Shown here one piece after another: positions 1-13,130 of a DNA stretch of 32,370 nt. The notes beneath the pieces are model-generated. The model did not search any database. It saw only the letters and a list, made by a program, of their open reading frames with translations, and was not told the origin of the DNA. Both the position numbers and the translations under genes were made by a program. Source of the DNA: Actinomyces succiniciruminis (lineage in GTDB: Bacteria > Actinomycetota > Actinomycetes > Actinomycetales > Actinomycetaceae); assembly GCF_900002405.1 (NCBI RefSeq), contig NZ_LK995493.1, positions 1-32,370 of the forward strand. The letters run 5' to 3'. How positions within the stretch are numbered: position 1 is the stretch's first letter; the number at the start of each line of letters is the position of its first letter.

Positions 1-99
1 CAAACAAACACGACACACTATCGAGATCCCAAACAACACACCCACCGAGTATTCACATCGCCTTACGGCTGAATGCTTCATCTCGGAAGCGCCGGAAGA
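1..99 (-). promoter_or_regulatory. rRNA operon leader (16S rRNA expected beyond the left edge)
   Basis: Read on the minus strand, this stretch follows two strong promoters and contains TGTTTGGGATCTCGATAGTG. It resembles the TTTGAGAACTCGATAGTGTG type of element found in actinobacterial rRNA leaders and spacers, which is linked to antitermination and processing of the pre-rRNA. No protein frame on either strand looks real here. The 16S gene itself is not in the window, so the assignment rests on the leader motif and the promoters. tyrS directly upstream of an rRNA operon is a plausible actinobacterial arrangement. Confidence 0.6.
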
Positions 100-128
100 A
101 CTTTAGCGGGCCGCTTGATTCGGGTCAA
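100..128 (-). promoter_or_regulatory. rRNA promoter, proximal (TTGACC-17-TAAAGT)
   Basis: On the minus strand the -35 hexamer TTGACC (123-128) and the -10 hexamer TAAAGT (100-105) are separated by exactly 17 bases. The hexamers are near consensus for the primary sigma factor and typical of actinobacterial rRNA promoters. Transcription would run leftward into the leader. Confidence 0.7.
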
Positions 129-223
129 ATCAGAATTCCGTGATTCCGATCTCGACCAGCGGCCCTGTTCAGTTCACTCCTGCCACCATCCCCGGGTCAT
201 CCCCGCGGCGGCGACAGGGGAAG

Positions 224-252
224 ACTTTACGCAGACCGTCCGGCCCGGTCAA
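224..252 (-). promoter_or_regulatory. rRNA promoter, distal (TTGACC-17-TAAAGT)
   Basis: A second minus-strand promoter carries the same two hexamers, TTGACC (247-252) and TAAAGT (224-229), again with a 17-base spacer. It lies 124 bases upstream of the proximal copy. The spacers differ in sequence, so only the functional elements are repeated, as expected for tandem rRNA promoters. Confidence 0.7.
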
Positions 253-258
253 ACACGG

Positions 259-295
259 CGGCGGTGACAACAGCCACACGCCGTCGCCACCGCCG
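259..295 (-). terminator. possible tyrS terminator hairpin
   Basis: CGGCGGTG (259-266) pairs with CACCGCCG (288-295) around a 21-base loop, 21 bases after the tyrS stop. There is no U-run and the loop is large, so this is only a weak candidate. It lies just upstream of the distal rRNA promoter. Confidence 0.25.
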
Positions 296-315
296 TTGCT
301 CCGCGTCTCAGCGGT

Positions 316-1596
316 TCAGGACTGCCTGGCAACCGCCAGGTTTCGCCGTCCCTTCCGCACCAGGACAACGCCACCCGCCAGCAGTTGTTCCTGCGTCACG
401 GGCGCGTCCTCGTCGGTCACTTTGGCGTTGTTGAGGTATGCGCCGCCTGCCGCCACCGTCTTTCGGGCAGCGTTGCGTCCCCGTTCCAGCCCGGTGGCAA
501 CCAGCAGGTCGACAATGGTCGAACTGCCTACCTCGAGGGGGGCGGCCGGTAGGTCCGCGGTTGCGGCAGTCAGCGTCGCCTCGTCCAATGCGGTCAACTC
601 GCCTTTCCCCCACAGGGCCGCGGTGGCGGCCTCCGCCTGCGCGGTTGCGTCCGACCCATGAACCCACGTAGTCACCTCGTGCGCCAGAACGCGCTGGGCC
701 TCGCGTGCCTTCGGGTTGGTCGCCACGCTCTGCTCCAACCGCTCGATCTCCTCACGCGGCAGGAAGGTGAAGACCTTGAGGAAACGCACCACGTCGGCGT
801 CGTCGACCTGCAGCCAGAACTGGTAGAACGCGTAGGGGCTGAGCATCTCCGGGTTTAGCCAGATGGCCCCGCCCTCGCTCTTGCCGAACTTCGTCCCGTC
901 GGCCTTGGTGATCAACGGGTTGGTCATGACGTGCACCGAGTCACCCTCGACCTTGTGGATCAGGTCCATGCCGCCCACAAGATTGCCCCATTGGTCATTG
1001 CCACCGACCTCCAGCGTGCAGCCGTAGCGGCGGTATAGCTCCAGGTAGTCATTTGCCTGGAGGATCTGGTAGCTGAATTCCGTGAAGGAGATGCCCTCCT
1101 CACTGGCCAGCCGACGGGCAACGATGTCCTTGGACAGCATGGTGCCCATGCGGAAGTGCTTGCCGAGGTCCCGCAGGAAGTCGATCGCGCTCAGCCCAGC
1201 GGTCCAATCCAGGTTGTTGACAATGCGCGCAGGGTTGTCGCCGTCGAAGTCAAGCAGATGCTCGAGCTGCTCACGCAGCCCCTGCGCCCACTCGGCAACT
1301 ACTTCCTTGGTGTTGAGGGAACGCTCCCCCTTCGCACGCGGGTCACCGATGAGCCCGGTCGCACCTCCCACCAGGGCCAGCGGATGATGGCCGGCCAGCT
1401 GCAGGTGCCGCATGACCTTGACCGCGACAAGGTGACCGTGATGCAGGGAAGGCGCGGTCGGGTCGAAGCCGCAATAGAAGGTGACCGGTCCGGCGTTCAG
1501 CGCTGCGCGCAGCGCGTCGATGTCGGTGTGCTGGGCGATGAGGCCCCGCCACTGCAACTCGTCCAGGATGTCGGTCACGGTCCTGTGCCTTCCCAT
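316..1596 (-). CDS. tyrS: tyrosyl-tRNA synthetase
   Basis: Class I aminoacyl-tRNA synthetase that charges tRNA-Tyr with tyrosine in the cytoplasm. The 426-residue length is normal for bacterial TyrRS. The HIGH-type motif is HHGH (residues 52-55) and the KMSKS-type motif is KFGKS (about 236-240). The YGCTLEVGGNDQWGN segment (about 191-205) belongs to the tyrosine/ATP site. The last 60 or so residues form an S4 RNA-binding domain with GLERGRNAARKTV. A GTG at 1611 would add five residues, but GGGAGA sits a good distance before the ATG at 1596, so I chose that start. It follows the HhH glycosylase gene after about 160 bases and precedes the rRNA promoters. Confidence 0.95.
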   Translation of the reverse strand: MGRHRTVTDILDELQWRGLIAQHTDIDALRAALNAGPVTFYCGFDPTAPSLHHGHLVAVKVMRHLQLAGHHPLALVGGATGLIGDPRAKGERSLNTKEVVAEWAQGLREQLEHLLDFDGDNPARIVNNLDWTAGLSAIDFLRDLGKHFRMGTMLSKDIVARRLASEEGISFTEFSYQILQANDYLELYRRYGCTLEVGGNDQWGNLVGGMDLIHKVEGDSVHVMTNPLITKADGTKFGKSEGGAIWLNPEMLSPYAFYQFWLQVDDADVVRFLKVFTFLPREEIERLEQSVATNPKAREAQRVLAHEVTTWVHGSDATAQAEAATAALWGKGELTALDEATLTAATADLPAAPLEVGSSTIVDLLVATGLERGRNAARKTVAAGGAYLNNAKVTDEDAPVTQEQLLAGGVVLVRKGRRNLAVARQS

Positions 1597-1759
1597 GTCT
1601 TCTCCCGGCACATGCGGGCCGGGGCCGGGGCGGTTGCCCGGCGCGGGCTAGTCTGCCACGGCCGTGCCGCATGCCAGACGAAGTGTCAGGAGAGCGGACA
1701 TGCGCCTCCAGCGATATCGGCGCCACGGCTCCCCTCCGTCTTCTGGACGCACGCAGTAC

Positions 1760-2419
1760 CTATCGGGGCCGCGCCGCGGCAATGCCGATCATGGGGCCGT
1801 AGGCCTCCCAGCCTCCGGCCGCCCGGGCACGCTTGCCCGCTTCGATGATCAGTCCGTGGAGGTCCACGAGCTCCGCATGGCTGAGTCCCTCGGCATCGAT
1901 GCGGGCCTCCAGGGCCTTCCTGGTGGTCTCGTAGTCGTGGCCGACGGCGTAGCCGGCCTGCCGTAGCAGACGCCGCCCGTAGGCGTCGAAGATGAAACGA
2001 CGCCTGCCATAGACCATCAGCGCCGCCACATCAGCACTTTCCGGCCCAATACCGGGCAAGGACAGCAGCGCGGCGCGCAGGGCGTCGTCGTCCAGCTCCA
2101 CCGCGGCCTTCCCATCCGCGGACAGCATCCAGGCGGCGAAGGCGCGCAGCGAACGCGACTTGGCCCGCATGAAGCCGGCCGGGCGGATGAGCGCGGTCAG
2201 TTCCGCATCGGTCAGGCGCAGCAGTTTCTCCGCTTCGAAGTCGGTGGCCTCCCGCAGCAGCGCCAGGGCGCGCTCGACATTCGTCCAGGCGGTGTTCTGC
2301 ACCAGCACGATCCCGCACACGTATTCGAAGGGGGTCCGCGCGGGCCATACCGGAGTCTCCCCCGACGCGGCGTGCAGGAGCGCCAGTAGGTCGCGCACCG
2401 GCAGCGGGTCGCCGGTCAT
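1760..2419 (-). CDS. HhH-GPD DNA glycosylase, EndoIII/MagIII-like, without Fe-S cluster
   Basis: A 219-residue protein of the helix-hairpin-helix GPD superfamily, which removes damaged bases from DNA. The core reads LLSLPGIGPESADVAALMVYG, followed about 10 residues later by FIFDAYGRRLL, which holds the expected catalytic Asp. The position of the EndoIII catalytic Lys (LPGVGRKTA) is Glu-Ser here, as in MagIII-type 3-methyladenine glycosylases. The four C-terminal cysteines of EndoIII are absent. I infer a monofunctional alkylbase glycosylase rather than an AP lyase. The ATG (2417-2419) overlaps the stop of the upstream frame as ATGA and has a GGGGCGGGG stretch before it. The AAG-family glycosylase two genes upstream supports an alkylation-repair role. 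Confidence 0.8.
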   Translation of the reverse strand: MTGDPLPVRDLLALLHAASGETPVWPARTPFEYVCGIVLVQNTAWTNVERALALLREATDFEAEKLLRLTDAELTALIRPAGFMRAKSRSLRAFAAWMLSADGKAAVELDDDALRAALLSLPGIGPESADVAALMVYGRRRFIFDAYGRRLLRQAGYAVGHDYETTRKALEARIDAEGLSHAELVDLHGLIIEAGKRARAAGGWEAYGPMIGIAAARPR

Positions 2420-2721
2420 TGCCCCGCCCCCATCGGGCGGTCCCAGACCGGTGAATAGCGCCAGTAGAAGCGACGACGCATCCGGGACCCCGGCAGGATC
2501 CGGGCGGACGCCGCGCGAATCTCCTGCAGCGACTCGCGCGCCGGTGCCGTGGGCACGCCGACGTCGCACACGGCCGCGAGCCGTTCCATGAGCAGTCCCT
2601 CACCGCAGCCCACGTCCAGGGCCCGCCCGCCGCGGCGGGCGGCATCCGCCACGAGCTCGTTGTGGAAGGCCGCATTGTGGTTCCAGTAGCGGTTGGAATG
2701 CGCGGTGTCTGCGGCGCTCAT
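2416..2721 (-). CDS. internally deleted SAM-dependent methyltransferase remnant
   Basis: An open frame of only 101 residues. The N-terminal half, MSAADTAHSNRYWNHNAAFH and then RALDVGCGEGLLMERLA, is the start of a class I methyltransferase with SAM motif I (DVGCGEG). The text then jumps to ESLQEIRAASARILPG and RRRFYWRYSPVWDRP, which match the extreme C-terminus of actinobacterial enzymes of about 200 residues. The middle with motifs II-VI, roughly 100 residues, is missing while the frame stays open, so an in-frame internal deletion is the simplest reading. It is unlikely to bind SAM and methylate. Both ends overlap neighbours as ATGA, so the frame may be kept for translational coupling. GGGAG lies 7 bases before the ATG. 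Confidence 0.7.
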   Translation of the reverse strand: MSAADTAHSNRYWNHNAAFHNELVADAARRGGRALDVGCGEGLLMERLAAVCDVGVPTAPARESLQEIRAASARILPGSRMRRRFYWRYSPVWDRPMGAGQ

Positions 2722-3428
2722 CGTCTGCTCCCGCCCCGGCGGCGTGGACGTGCGGGCTTGTAGGGAGAGACCGTCGGCTCGCCGTCGATCCAGAAGCGCC
2801 ACGGGTAGACGACGCCGTCGCCGCCGGGGCCGGACACACCGGTGCGCGGGCCGGTGCAGATACGAGCGGGGTCCGGTGCAGCTCCCGGTACGGGCAGCGT
2901 CAGGACCACGCGGGAGCCCGCCGGACCGAGCCGGACGCCGTCGTCGTCCCGGGTCAGACCGAGTGCCTGACACAGGCGGGCCGGCCCTCGTGCCAGATCG
3001 CGGTCGGTGCGGGCGGCGGGCCGAAGCCGGCGCGCCAAGTCGAGTCCGTCCGTAACCTCCCCGCCGCGCAGCAGTACGGCGCGGGAGCGCCCGGCGGGCC
3101 CGCAGACGATATTCGCGCAGTAGTGCATGCCGTAGGTGAAATAGACGTAGATGGCGCCGGCGGCCTCGAACATGGAGGAGTTGCGGGCGGTGCGGCCGCG
3201 GTAGGCGTGCGAGCCCGGGTCCGCCTCGCCCCGGTAGGCCTCGACCTCCGTCAGGCGCACCGACACCACACCCTGCGGTGAGTTGGTGGTCAGCACCGCG
3301 CCGAGCAGCCGCGGAGCCACGTCGACCGGGTCGTCGGCAAGCAGCCGCGCAATGTCCGCGGGCACGCCCGGCGCGCCGGCGGAGTCATCGCGGGGAGATT
3401 CCGTCCCCACCGCCTCCGACCACGTCAT
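2718..3428 (-). CDS. mpg: DNA-3-methyladenine glycosylase, AAG/MPG family
   Basis: Excises 3-methyladenine and other alkylated purines in base excision repair. Hallmarks are LTEVEAYRG (catalytic Glu), DPGSHAYRGRTARNSSMF and IYVYFTYGMHYCANIVCG, plus ARGPARLCQALG, all in family order. The 236-residue length is usual. The frame stays open into argH, but the ATG at 3428 follows GGGACGGG and begins 10 bases after the argH stop, so I use it. The stop overlaps the next ATG (ATGA). In other actinobacteria, for example M. tuberculosis, mpg also lies beside tyrS. Confidence 0.92.
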   Translation of the reverse strand: MTWSEAVGTESPRDDSAGAPGVPADIARLLADDPVDVAPRLLGAVLTTNSPQGVVSVRLTEVEAYRGEADPGSHAYRGRTARNSSMFEAAGAIYVYFTYGMHYCANIVCGPAGRSRAVLLRGGEVTDGLDLARRLRPAARTDRDLARGPARLCQALGLTRDDDGVRLGPAGSRVVLTLPVPGAAPDPARICTGPRTGVSGPGGDGVVYPWRFWIDGEPTVSPYKPARPRRRGGSRR

Positions 3429-3438
3429 GCGCCCGTCC

Positions 3439-6500
<3,062 letters not shown>

Positions 6501-6598
6501 GGTGTCGTACCGCCCTGCTGTAGCCGAAGCGTAATCGTTTGCGCGCCTCGCCGAGGCGGAATCGGCGCCCGATTAGGCAAGCGGAGCCACTGACGCGG

Positions 6599-6639
6599 CC
6601 GGCGGCCGACCGCACAGTAAATGTACGGTCGGCCGCCGG
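6599..6639 (-). terminator. argG terminator hairpin
   Basis: A perfect 14-bp inverted repeat, CCGGCGGCCGACCG (6599-6612) with its complement at 6626-6639, around a 13-base AT-richer loop. It starts 27 bases after the argG stop. There is no U-run, as is common in high-GC actinobacteria. Confidence 0.7.
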
Positions 6640-6665
6640 TGCCGTTATTGGTGCCGGTTTCGGCG

Positions 6666-7889
<1,224 letters not shown>

Positions 7890-7968
7890 ATGCGTTCCGT
7901 TTCTTTCTCTGTGGTGTCTGCGTAAGACGGGTCGTTGATGGGGAAATGGTCGGGGTGGGAGGGGCCGG

Positions 7969-8532
7969 TCAGCCGCGCTGTCCCGGGTCGGCCAGGGCCA
8001 GCAGGTGCGCGGCCACATCGGCCGCGACCGCCTCCGAGCGGGTGATCACCAGCACGGTGTCGTCTCCGGCGATGCAGCCGAGCACGCCGGGCAGCATGGC
8101 GTCGTCGACGGCGCCGGCCAGCAGCTGAGCGGCACCGGCCGGGGTGCGCAGGACCAGCTGGTTGCCGGCCCATTCGGCGGTCACCACCAGGTCGGCGCAC
8201 CAGCGGGCCAGGCGGGAGGTGGTGTGCTCGGCCAGGGGCTCGCCGTCGTTGCCGGCGGCCGGCACCTGTCCGGGCGCACCGGCCTCGGGGATCGCGTACA
8301 CCTGGGTGCCGCCGGCGCCGCGGACCTTGGTGGCGCGCAACTCCACCAGGTCGCGTGAGAGCGTGGCCTGGGTGGTGGCCACGCCGCGGCGGGCCAGTGC
8401 TTCGCGCAGCTCGGCCTGGGAGCGGATGCGCTCGTGGCCGAGGATCCGCGTGATCAGGGCGTGGCGGGCGGCCTTGGTTGCGGGCGTGGCCGATCCGGGC
8501 TCGTGGGCCGGGGCTTCGGGCGGGGCGCTCAT
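7969..8532 (-). CDS. argR: arginine repressor
   Basis: Hexameric regulator that binds ARG boxes with arginine as corepressor. The N-terminal winged helix ([20 protein letters not shown], then [13 protein letters not shown]) reads the DNA. The C-terminal domain has [12 protein letters not shown], the arginine-binding and oligomerisation motif. Length is 187 residues including an Ala/Pro-rich lead of about 20. The ATG overlaps the argD stop as ATGA, so it is co-translated with the genes it controls. In most actinobacteria argF precedes argR; here argD does. Confidence 0.95.
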   Translation of the reverse strand: MSAPPEAPAHEPGSATPATKAARHALITRILGHERIRSQAELREALARRGVATTQATLSRDLVELRATKVRGAGGTQVYAIPEAGAPGQVPAAGNDGEPLAEHTTSRLARWCADLVVTAEWAGNQLVLRTPAGAAQLLAGAVDDAMLPGVLGCIAGDDTVLVITRSEAVAADVAAHLLALADPGQRG

Positions 8533-9770
8533 GCCGCCGCCCGCTCGGCCAGGACGTCGGCGAGCACGCTGGTGAAGGCGTCGGCATCGGCGTCGGACAG
8601 GATGAAGGGCGGAGCCAGGCGGAGCGTATCGGGGCGAGGCGGGTTGACGATGAAGCCGCGCTGCTCGAGCTCGGCGGCGACTTCGGCGGCCGGGCCGACC
8701 CCGTCGTCCAGGCCCACGCCGCGCAGCAGCCCGACGCCACGCACCTCGGTCACGCCGGGCACGGCAGTCAACTGCGCCGCCCACCGGTCCCCCAGCTCGG
8801 TGGCCCGTTTGAGCAGCCCCTCCTTATTGATCGTGTCGATGACGGCCAGGGCGGCGGCCGCAGCCACGGGGTTGCCTCCGAAGGTGGTGCCGTGCTGGCC
8901 CGGGCCCAGCAACTGGGCCGCTTCCCCGGTGGCGACGGCGGCCCCGATCGGCATTCCTCCGCCCAGTCCCTTGGCGAGGGTGACCACATCCGGGACCACG
9001 CCGGGGGCAAGTAGGTGATGTGCCATCCAGGCGCCCGAACGCCCCATGCCGGTCTGCACCTCGTCGAGGATCAACAGTGCCCCCGCGGCGGTGGTGAGTT
9101 CGCGGGCCGCCTCCAGGTAACCGGCGGGCAGCGGCCGTACTCCGGCCTCCCCCTGGATGGGTTCGACGAACAGGGCGGCCACGTCCGGGCCCAGAGCCGC
9201 CCGCAGGGCGTCGACGTCACCGGCGGGGATGAATTCGACCCCGCCGGGCAGCGGCTCGAAGGGCTCCCGGTAGGCGGCCTTGTGGGTCAGGGCGAGCGCC
9301 CCCATGGTGCGGCCGTGGAAGGCGTCCTCCAGGGCGAGAATACGCGGGCGGGCGGCGCCGCCGTGGCGGCGGGCGATCTTGAAGGCCGCCTCGTTGGCCT
9401 CCGTGCCGGAGTTGGCCAGGAAGACCCGGGAGGCCTGCAGCGCACTGGGGAACACCAGGGCGTCCAGCGTCTCGGCCAGGCGGATCTGCGCCGGAGAGGT
9501 GAACAGGTTGGAGATGTGTCCCAGGGTGCCCAGCTGCTCGGTGACCGCGGCGACCAGGGCCGGATGGGCGTGGCCCAGGCAGTTGACCGCGATGCCGGCC
9601 AGCAGGTCGACGTACTCGTTGCCGTCGGCGTCCCAGACGTGAGCGCCGCTTCCGCGCACGAGCACGCGAGCGGGGGTGCCGAAGGTATTCATAACGGCGG
9701 CCGCGTAGCGGGTGCGCCAGGTTTCATTGGGGTCGGCGGCTGCGGTCGCCGCGGTTGCGGGCGTACTCAT
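8529..9770 (-). CDS. argD: acetylornithine aminotransferase
   Basis: PLP-dependent class III transaminase converting N-acetylglutamate semialdehyde to N-acetylornithine. Visible motifs are [15 protein letters not shown] near residue 60, [14 protein letters not shown] with the cofactor Asp, and [14 protein letters not shown] with the Schiff-base Lys. Length is 413 residues. Its ATG overlaps the argB stop and its own stop overlaps argR, fixing the start. It lies inside argC-J-B-D-R. Confidence 0.95.
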   Translation of the reverse strand: MSTPATAATAAADPNETWRTRYAAAVMNTFGTPARVLVRGSGAHVWDADGNEYVDLLAGIAVNCLGHAHPALVAAVTEQLGTLGHISNLFTSPAQIRLAETLDALVFPSALQASRVFLANSGTEANEAAFKIARRHGGAARPRILALEDAFHGRTMGALALTHKAAYREPFEPLPGGVEFIPAGDVDALRAALGPDVAALFVEPIQGEAGVRPLPAGYLEAARELTTAAGALLILDEVQTGMGRSGAWMAHHLLAPGVVPDVVTLAKGLGGGMPIGAAVATGEAAQLLGPGQHGTTFGGNPVAAAAALAVIDTINKEGLLKRATELGDRWAAQLTAVPGVTEVRGVGLLRGVGLDDGVGPAAEVAAELEQRGFIVNPPRPDTLRLAPPFILSDADADAFTSVLADVLAERAAA

Positions 9771-10705
9771 AGCGTGGCTCCTCCTTTCGTGCGGGACTGC
9801 GGAATGACGTCGGGGTGGACCACGGTGCCGACGCCGTCGTCGGTAACGATCTCCAGCAGCATCGAGTGCGGCTGGCGGCCGTCGACGACGTGGGCCTGGC
9901 CGACGCCGCCGCGCACGGCCCGCAGGCAGGCCTCCATCTTGGGCACCATGCCGCTGGACAGTTCGGGCAGGAGCGCCTCGAGCGCGTCGGCGCCGATGCG
10001 GGAGACCAGCGAGTCCTTCTCCGGCCAGTTGGAGTACAGGCCCTCCACATCGGTCAGCACGATGAGCTTCTGCGCCTTCAGGGCCACCGCGAGTGCGGCC
10101 GCGGCGGTGTCGGCGTTGACATTGAGCACGGTGGTGGCGTCGGCGACCAGCGGGGCGACCGAGGACACCACCGGGATGCGTCCCTGGTCCAGCAGTTCGG
10201 TCACCGAACGGGGATCGACCTCGACGACGTCGCCGACCAGGCCGACGTCGACGCTCTCGCCGTCCACGGTGGCCAGGCGCTGGCGGGCGCGCAGCAGACC
10301 GCCGTCCTCACCGGAGATGCCGACGGCAGCGGATCCGGACTCGTTGAGCAGGCTGACCAGTTCGCGCTGCACGCCGCCGGTGAGCACCATGCGCACCACG
10401 TCCATGACCTCGGGAGTGGTCACGCGCAGGCCGCCCTTGAACTCGGACTCGATGCCTAGGCGGGCCAGCATGGCGCTGATCTGGGGGCCGCCGCCGTGGA
10501 CCACGACGGGGCGCAGGCCCACCTGATGGAGGAAGAGCACGTCTTGGGCGAAGGCGCGCTTGAGGGCGTCGTCGACCATGGCGTTACCGCCGTACTTGAT
10601 GACGATGGTGGCGCCCTTGTAGGCGCGCAGCCAGGGCATGGCCTCCAGCAGGACGGAGGCCTTCTGGGTGGGAGTCAGCGAGGTGGGCAGAGCGGTGGTG
10701 GTCAT
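9767..10705 (-). CDS. argB: acetylglutamate kinase
   Basis: Amino acid kinase that phosphorylates N-acetylglutamate; usually the arginine-feedback point of the pathway. [10 protein letters not shown] holds the ATP-phosphate Lys, [10 protein letters not shown] binds substrate, and [16 protein letters not shown] plus [11 protein letters not shown] are the other conserved boxes. At 312 residues it has an N-terminal helix (about residues 12-28) before the kinase core, the feature linked to arginine-sensitive hexamers. Both ends overlap neighbours (ATGA with argJ and argD). Confidence 0.96.
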   Translation of the reverse strand: MTTTALPTSLTPTQKASVLLEAMPWLRAYKGATIVIKYGGNAMVDDALKRAFAQDVLFLHQVGLRPVVVHGGGPQISAMLARLGIESEFKGGLRVTTPEVMDVVRMVLTGGVQRELVSLLNESGSAAVGISGEDGGLLRARQRLATVDGESVDVGLVGDVVEVDPRSVTELLDQGRIPVVSSVAPLVADATTVLNVNADTAAAALAVALKAQKLIVLTDVEGLYSNWPEKDSLVSRIGADALEALLPELSSGMVPKMEACLRAVRGGVGQAHVVDGRQPHSMLLEIVTDDGVGTVVHPDVIPQSRTKGGATL

Positions 10706-11898
10706 GTCGTGTAGTCCGCGTTGATGGTTACGTATCCGTGGGTGAGGTCATTGGTCCAGACGGTGGCCGCGGCGTCGCCGACGTTCAGGGCGATGTCGAT
10801 GCGGGTCTCGCGCGGGGTCATGTCCACGGTGGAACGGTCCGCCCCGAGGGCCCCGTGGGCGTAGATGGTCACCCCGTTGATGGCCACGTCGACGGCGTCG
10901 GGGTCGAAGGGGCACACCGCCTCGGGGACGGTACCGAGCTGGGAGATGACGCGCCCCCAGTTGGGGTCCTCGCCGGCGACGGCGCACTTGAGCAGGTTGG
11001 AGGCCGAGACGGTGCGGGCGGCGGCCTCGGCGGCGGCCTCGGTGACCGCGCCGGTGACGGTGATGGCGATGTCGTGGGTGGCGCCCTCCGCATCGGCCAC
11101 CAGCCGGCGTCCGAGGCGGCCCAGCAGCTCCTGGACGGCGGCGTCGAATTCATCCGCCACCGGTACCCTGCCGGAGGCGCCGGAGGCGAGCAGCAGCACG
11201 GTGTCGTTGGTGGACATGCAGCCGTCGGAGTTGATGCGGTTGACGGTACGGGCTGCGGCCCGGGACAGGGCGGATTGGGCGGCGTCGGCGTCGACGACGG
11301 CGTCGGTGGTGATCACGCAGAGCATGGTGGCCATGCCGGGGGCGAGCATGCCCACGCCCTTGATCATGCCGCCGATGCTCCAGCCGTCCAGGTGGAGGGC
11401 TTCCTCCTTGGAGACGGTGTCGGTGGTCATGATGGCGGTGGCGGCGTCGTGGCCGGCCTCCGGGCCGTCTTGCAGGGATGCGGCGGCGGCGGCGGCGCCG
11501 TCCAGCAGGGTGGGCATGTCCAGGGGCACGCCGATCACTCCGGTGGAGCACACCAGGACGGAGTCGGCCGCGGTGCCGGGGCGGGAGTCGGCGAGCAGTT
11601 CGGCAACGCGGGCGGCCGTGGCTGCCGTGTCGGCGGCGCCGCGGGGGCCGGTGCAGGCGTTGGCCGAGCCGGAGTTGAGGATGACCGCGCAGGCGCGGTT
11701 GGCCGGGCCGCGCCGGCCGGAGAGTACTTCGCGGCACCAGCGCACCGGGGCGGCGACCACCCGGTTGGTGGTGAACACGCCGACGGCGACGTCCAGGGGG
11801 CCGTCGTTGACCACCAGGGCGAGGTCGCGCTTGCCCGACTCCTTGAGTCCGGCGCTGATCCCGGCGGCGCGGAAGCCGGCGGCGGCGGTTACGCTCAC
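10702..11898 (-). CDS. argJ: glutamate N-acetyltransferase / amino-acid N-acetyltransferase
   Basis: Bifunctional ornithine acetyltransferase that recycles the acetyl group from acetylornithine to glutamate. The precursor self-cleaves between Ala and Thr in APGMATML; here the cut would be after about residue 190, leaving Thr191 as the nucleophile. Length is 398 residues, normal. It begins with GTG at 11896-11898, overlapping the argC stop as GTGA, and ends overlapping argB. The sequence cannot show whether it also has acetyl-CoA-dependent synthase activity. Confidence 0.95.
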   Translation of the reverse strand: MSVTAAAGFRAAGISAGLKESGKRDLALVVNDGPLDVAVGVFTTNRVVAAPVRWCREVLSGRRGPANRACAVILNSGSANACTGPRGAADTAATAARVAELLADSRPGTAADSVLVCSTGVIGVPLDMPTLLDGAAAAAASLQDGPEAGHDAATAIMTTDTVSKEEALHLDGWSIGGMIKGVGMLAPGMATMLCVITTDAVVDADAAQSALSRAAARTVNRINSDGCMSTNDTVLLLASGASGRVPVADEFDAAVQELLGRLGRRLVADAEGATHDIAITVTGAVTEAAAEAAARTVSASNLLKCAVAGEDPNWGRVISQLGTVPEAVCPFDPDAVDVAINGVTIYAHGALGADRSTVDMTPRETRIDIALNVGDAAATVWTNDLTHGYVTINADYTT

Positions 11899-13010
11899 GG
11901 GGCGACTCCTTCGGTGATGACCCCGGTGGTCTCGGGCAGGCCGAGGGCGAGGTTGAGGGACTGGACGGCGGCCGAGGCGGTGCCCTTGCCGAGGTTGTCG
12001 ATGGCGCAGATGATCACGGCGACGCCGGCGGCGGCGTCGTAGGCGACCTGCACGGTGGCCACGCCGGTGCCGGCGACCGCGCCGGTGACCGGCCAGACGC
12101 CCTCGGGCAGCAGGTGGATGAGCGCTTCACCAGCACCGGTGGGGCCGTAGACGCGCTCCCAGGCCTGGCGCAGCACGGCGTCGGGGTGGTCGCTGCCGCT
12201 GACGGCCGCGGTGACCGGGGCGGTGACGGTGGCGAGAATGCCGCGGCTCATGGGCACCAGCACGGGGGTGAAGGACAGGCGCACGGAGTCCGGGGCGGCG
12301 CCGGCGACCTGGAGGTTCTGGATGATCTCGGGGATGTGCCGGTGGGTGCCGCCGACGGCGTAGGGCTGAGCGGAGCCGAGGGCCTCGGAGGCGGTCAGGT
12401 GGGGCTTGAGCGTCTTGCCGGCGCCGGAGTAGCCGACGGCCAGCACGGCGTTCAGACGGCCCGGGTCGATGAGTCCGGCGGCGATGCCGGGTTGTGCGGC
12501 CAGGGTAACGGCGGTGACGTTGCAGCCGGGCACCGCGATCCGCCGAGTGGTGGCCAGCTGCTCGCGCTGGGCGCCGGCCACGGTCTCGCCGGCGTGGAGG
12601 AGCTCGGGCATGCCGTAGGTCCAGGCGCCGGCGTAGTCGGTGCCGTAGAACCGCTGCCAGGCGGCGGCGTCGGTGAGCCGGTGGTCGGCGCCGCAGTCCA
12701 CCAGGATGGGGGTGGGGCCGTCCGCCTGTTCCAGCGCGGCGGCGACGGCGCCGGACACGCCATGGGGCAGGGCCAGCACGACGATGTCGTGTCCGACCAG
12801 GTGCTCGGGGTCGGTGGGTGCCACCACGCGGTCGGCCAGGCCGATCAGGTGCGGGTGGTGCTGCCCCAGGCGCGTGCCGGCCGAGGCGTTGGCCGTGACG
12901 GCGCCGATCTCGATCTGGGGATGTGCGGCGAGCAGGCGGAGGACCTCTCCGCCCGCGTACCCGGTCGCTCCGGCGACCGCTGCTGTCCATGTCACGCCGG
13001 AACCATACAT
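11895..13010 (-). CDS. argC: N-acetyl-gamma-glutamyl-phosphate reductase
   Basis: NADPH-dependent reduction of acetylglutamyl phosphate to the semialdehyde; first gene of the arg operon. [16 protein letters not shown] is the Rossmann dinucleotide loop and [13 protein letters not shown] carries the active-site Cys. The ATG at 13010 gives 371 residues. A GTG at 12995 would begin right at TWTAAVAG as in homologues. Neither has a clear Shine-Dalgarno. An AT-rich TATGTAT lies 8 bases before the ATG and could be a -10 box giving a nearly leaderless message, which favours the ATG. The stop overlaps argJ. Confidence 0.93.
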   Translation of the reverse strand: MYGSGVTWTAAVAGATGYAGGEVLRLLAAHPQIEIGAVTANASAGTRLGQHHPHLIGLADRVVAPTDPEHLVGHDIVVLALPHGVSGAVAAALEQADGPTPILVDCGADHRLTDAAAWQRFYGTDYAGAWTYGMPELLHAGETVAGAQREQLATTRRIAVPGCNVTAVTLAAQPGIAAGLIDPGRLNAVLAVGYSGAGKTLKPHLTASEALGSAQPYAVGGTHRHIPEIIQNLQVAGAAPDSVRLSFTPVLVPMSRGILATVTAPVTAAVSGSDHPDAVLRQAWERVYGPTGAGEALIHLLPEGVWPVTGAVAGTGVATVQVAYDAAAGVAVIICAIDNLGKGTASAAVQSLNLALGLPETTGVITEGVAP

Positions 13011-13030
13011 CCGAGTGGATACATATGCAC
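13003..13030 (-). promoter_or_regulatory. candidate arg operon promoter / ArgR site
   Basis: A short AT-rich island in GC-rich surroundings just before argC. It contains two direct copies of ATACAT on the plus strand (13005-13010, 13019-13024), and the minus strand reads GTGCATATGTATCCA, loosely like ARG-box half sites. TATGTAT could be a -10 box. No good -35 was found, so this rests on composition and position. Confidence 0.3.
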
Positions 13031-13130
13031 AGCTGGACGGGCGCTGGAGCCGGGTCGGCTTACTCACATCCGCCGGGAATGTGGCACCAGACCCCGCAGG
13101 CAGCACGGAGCGATGCCTACCGGGCGCTCC

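Noticed and set aside
73-267. Small plus-strand frame at the left edge
   Set aside because: It lies across both rRNA promoters and has no ribosome site or protein-like composition.
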